Shown here one piece after another: positions 31,319 to 32,283 of a DNA stretch of 32,283 bases (position 1 is the first letter of the stretch; every line of letters starts with the position of its first letter). A program made the translations under genes and the position numbers. The DNA lies in the NCBI GenBank assembly GCA_014728225.1, contig WJLX01000047.1:1-32283 (forward strand). The letters are read 5' to 3'. The notes beneath the pieces are model-generated. The model saw nothing but the letters and a program-made list of their open reading frames with translations, searched no databases and had not been told where the DNA came from. The DNA is from Candidatus Coatesbacteria bacterium. GTDB lineage: Bacteria > RBG-13-66-14.

Positions 31319-32123
31319 TATTAAGTCTTATTTCATCGAACTTTTGTAATATTTTTGAATGTATAAATTGTTTTGTTTCATCATTATCTTCAACGTTTTC
31401 AGTGATACTTACACTTGCTATACTTTCTTGAGCTCTTATATATTTTGCACCTTTAGTACGAATTGTTGATTTAAATCCTTTAGTTGATGCATTTCTAATA
31501 ATTTTTTCAGTTTTACTTTTATTTAGGCTTCCACCTGTTGCATGAAGTGCTATTTTATCAGCTTCTATTTCTTCGACTAGTTCCTGTAATGGTTCAATAA
31601 AATCCGAATCGTCGTCGAATACGTTATTTTTCCTTTTAATAGTTACCCACAATTCATCGATAGACTCTCCTTTATCAAATACATCTAATATTTTAGATGG
31701 GTCTTTTACAGACATAATTGATATTTTATATCCTTCCATACATGCATTATTGAATACCTGTTCAAGTTTGTTAGCTATAACGTGCGTATTATGCGATATT
31801 CCAGTATTTGCAACAGCTAATATCTCATTTTTATTATCCATTATTACGTGTGTATATATTGCATGTTTTTGTTTTGTATTTATAAAATTACCGTCAATAT
31901 AAGAACCTTGCTTTTTCTTTTGAACTTTACCGAACCTAAAATAATACAAATAATCCCCAAATTTTGACATATTTCCTATTTTCCATATTAGCTTGGTTCC
32001 GATTGATATATCATGTATTTTTTCCATTGATGCATTTAAAATATCTATAGGCTTAGCTTTTTTGTGATCAAAAACCATTTGTTGATCTTTATATACTTTA
32101 ATTCTATAAATATCAAATCGCAA
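31311..32123 (-). CDS. Soluble protein of unknown family, first gene of the AT-rich cassette
   Basis: 270 residues from TTG at 32123. It is soluble, lysine-rich and AT-coded. Recognisable stretches are RFDIYRIKVYKDQ at the start, YLYYFRFGKVQKKKQG at about 65-80 and YTHVIMDNKNEILAVANTG at about 92-110. The C-terminal part has FIEPLQELVEEIEADKIAL and SLNKSKTEKIIRNASTKGF. I cannot place it in a family. The TTG at 32123 is chosen over the TTG at 32177 because a promoter covers 32177-32149 and GAGGAGG (32138-32132) lies 8-9 nt upstream of 32123. The basic, modular build would fit nucleic-acid binding or a sensor role for the membrane protein encoded next, but this is speculation. Confidence 0.8.
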   Translation of the reverse strand: MRFDIYRIKVYKDQQMVFDHKKAKPIDILNASMEKIHDISIGTKLIWKIGNMSKFGDYLYYFRFGKVQKKKQGSYIDGNFINTKQKHAIYTHVIMDNKNEILAVANTGISHNTHVIANKLEQVFNNACMEGYKISIMSVKDPSKILDVFDKGESIDELWVTIKRKNNVFDDDSDFIEPLQELVEEIEADKIALHATGGSLNKSKTEKIIRNASTKGFKSTIRTKGAKYIRAQESIASVSITENVEDNDETKQFIHSKILQKFDEIRLNNG

Positions 32124-32130
32124 GACTATA

Positions 32131-32177
32131 CCCTCCTCTTTATGATATACTTTACAAAATAAATAAAAAATGGTCAA
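32131..32177 (-). promoter_or_regulatory. Promoter and ribosome binding site of the AT-rich cassette
   Basis: On the minus strand TTGACC (32177-32172) is followed after 17 bp by TAAAGT (32154-32149). GAGGAGGG (32138-32131) is a strong Shine-Dalgarno 7-8 nt before the TTG at 32123. The predicted leader is only about 20 nt. The cassette thus carries its own expression signals. Confidence 0.6.
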
Positions 32178-32197
32178 GTAAAAAAAGCGAACACTAT

Positions 32198-32283
32198 TTA
32201 TTCTGGTTTTGTTTGCTTCTTACCGAGGGGCTTCGCGGCGGCGCGCTTGTCGCCCGGGGGCCGCCGGCGGGCGGCCGCCGGAA
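32198..32283 (-). CDS. C-terminal tail of a host-type gene, truncated by the window end
   Basis: On the minus strand one frame from the window edge reads a basic, Ala/Pro-rich tail (GDKRAAAKPLGKKQTKPE) to TAA at 32200-32198. Base composition returns to the GC-rich pattern of the main genome from about 32225. Such tails are common on RNA-binding proteins (pseudouridine synthases, DEAD-box helicases), but too little is visible to name it. Another frame also reaches a stop nearby, so the frame choice is tentative. Confidence 0.4.
   Translation of the reverse strand, partial: PAAARRRPPGDKRAAAKPLGKKQTKPE

Noticed and set aside
32124-32177. 18-codon N-terminal extension of the AT-rich soluble protein
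   Set aside because: The TTG at 32177 is part of a promoter -35; the strong RBS serves the TTG at 32123.
1-32283. CRISPR arrays, insertion sequences, rRNA genes
   Set aside because: No regularly spaced repeats with unique spacers, no transposase-like ORF and no rRNA-like sequence were seen.

Overview
The window is about 32 kb of a high-G+C bacterial genome, roughly two thirds G+C by eye. Genes are tightly packed, many starts are GTG or TTG, and neighbouring genes often overlap by 4 bp. The gene content suggests an anaerobic or micro-aerobic bacterium: a two-polypeptide 2-oxoacid:ferredoxin oxidoreductase, radical SAM chemistry, an oxygen-labile type L-serine dehydratase and B12-dependent methionine synthase. 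A secreted subtilase ends in a FlgD/T9SS-like C-terminal module, as is common in uncultured FCB-type candidate phyla. The taxon is an inference; no rRNA or marker gene is present.

Layout. 1-2.2 kb (+): the end of an MBOAT acyltransferase and an SGNH-like partner, probably for cell-surface polysaccharide acylation, then a clear terminator. 2.4-3.1 kb (+): a V4R sensor-like protein, then a hairpin-rich gene-free stretch. 3.7-6.0 kb (-): alanine racemase and an M20 amidohydrolase, overlapping by 4 bp. 6.3-10.3 kb (-): a four-gene chain of isochorismatase-like hydrolase, thioredoxin-reductase-like flavoprotein without CxxC, RlmN/Cfr-like radical SAM protein and class III aminotransferase with an extra N-terminal domain. 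10.4-14.1 kb (-): nucleotidyltransferase-like protein, metallophosphoesterase and APC permease. 14.6-16.9 kb (+): tandem rhodanese and an MBL-fold persulfide-dioxygenase/rhodanese fusion. 16.9-17.7 kb: a decayed SH3-domain gene. 17.8-20.5 kb (+): the oxidoreductase (gamma-alpha fusion plus beta). 20.8-21.5 kb: a secreted protein gene broken by an amber codon. 21.6-24.4 kb (+): the subtilase. 24.6-29.1 kb (+): a methionine operon (MTHFR-like, separate MetH-reactivation-like protein, MetH without its own reactivation domain) behind an elaborate leader. 29.3-30.5 kb (-): L-serine dehydratase. 30.8-32.1 kb (-): a very AT-rich two-gene cassette of foreign appearance. The window ends in the tail of a host-like gene.

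Three things stand out. (1) The methionine operon leader has a promoter, four 14-bp tandem repeats, a short ORF with clustered Met codons, and three mutually exclusive stems ending in an intrinsic terminator. This is the geometry of ribosome-mediated attenuation. (2) The AT-rich pair (270-aa soluble protein plus 185-aa four-helix membrane protein, 8-nt overlap, own promoter) looks like a compact defence or toxin-type cassette of no family I recognise. (3) Three intergenic palindromes share TTCTTGC/GCAAGAA ends with different GC-rich interiors, suggesting a dispersed repeat family. The four-gene radical SAM/aminotransferase chain may be an uncharacterised modification or biosynthetic pathway.
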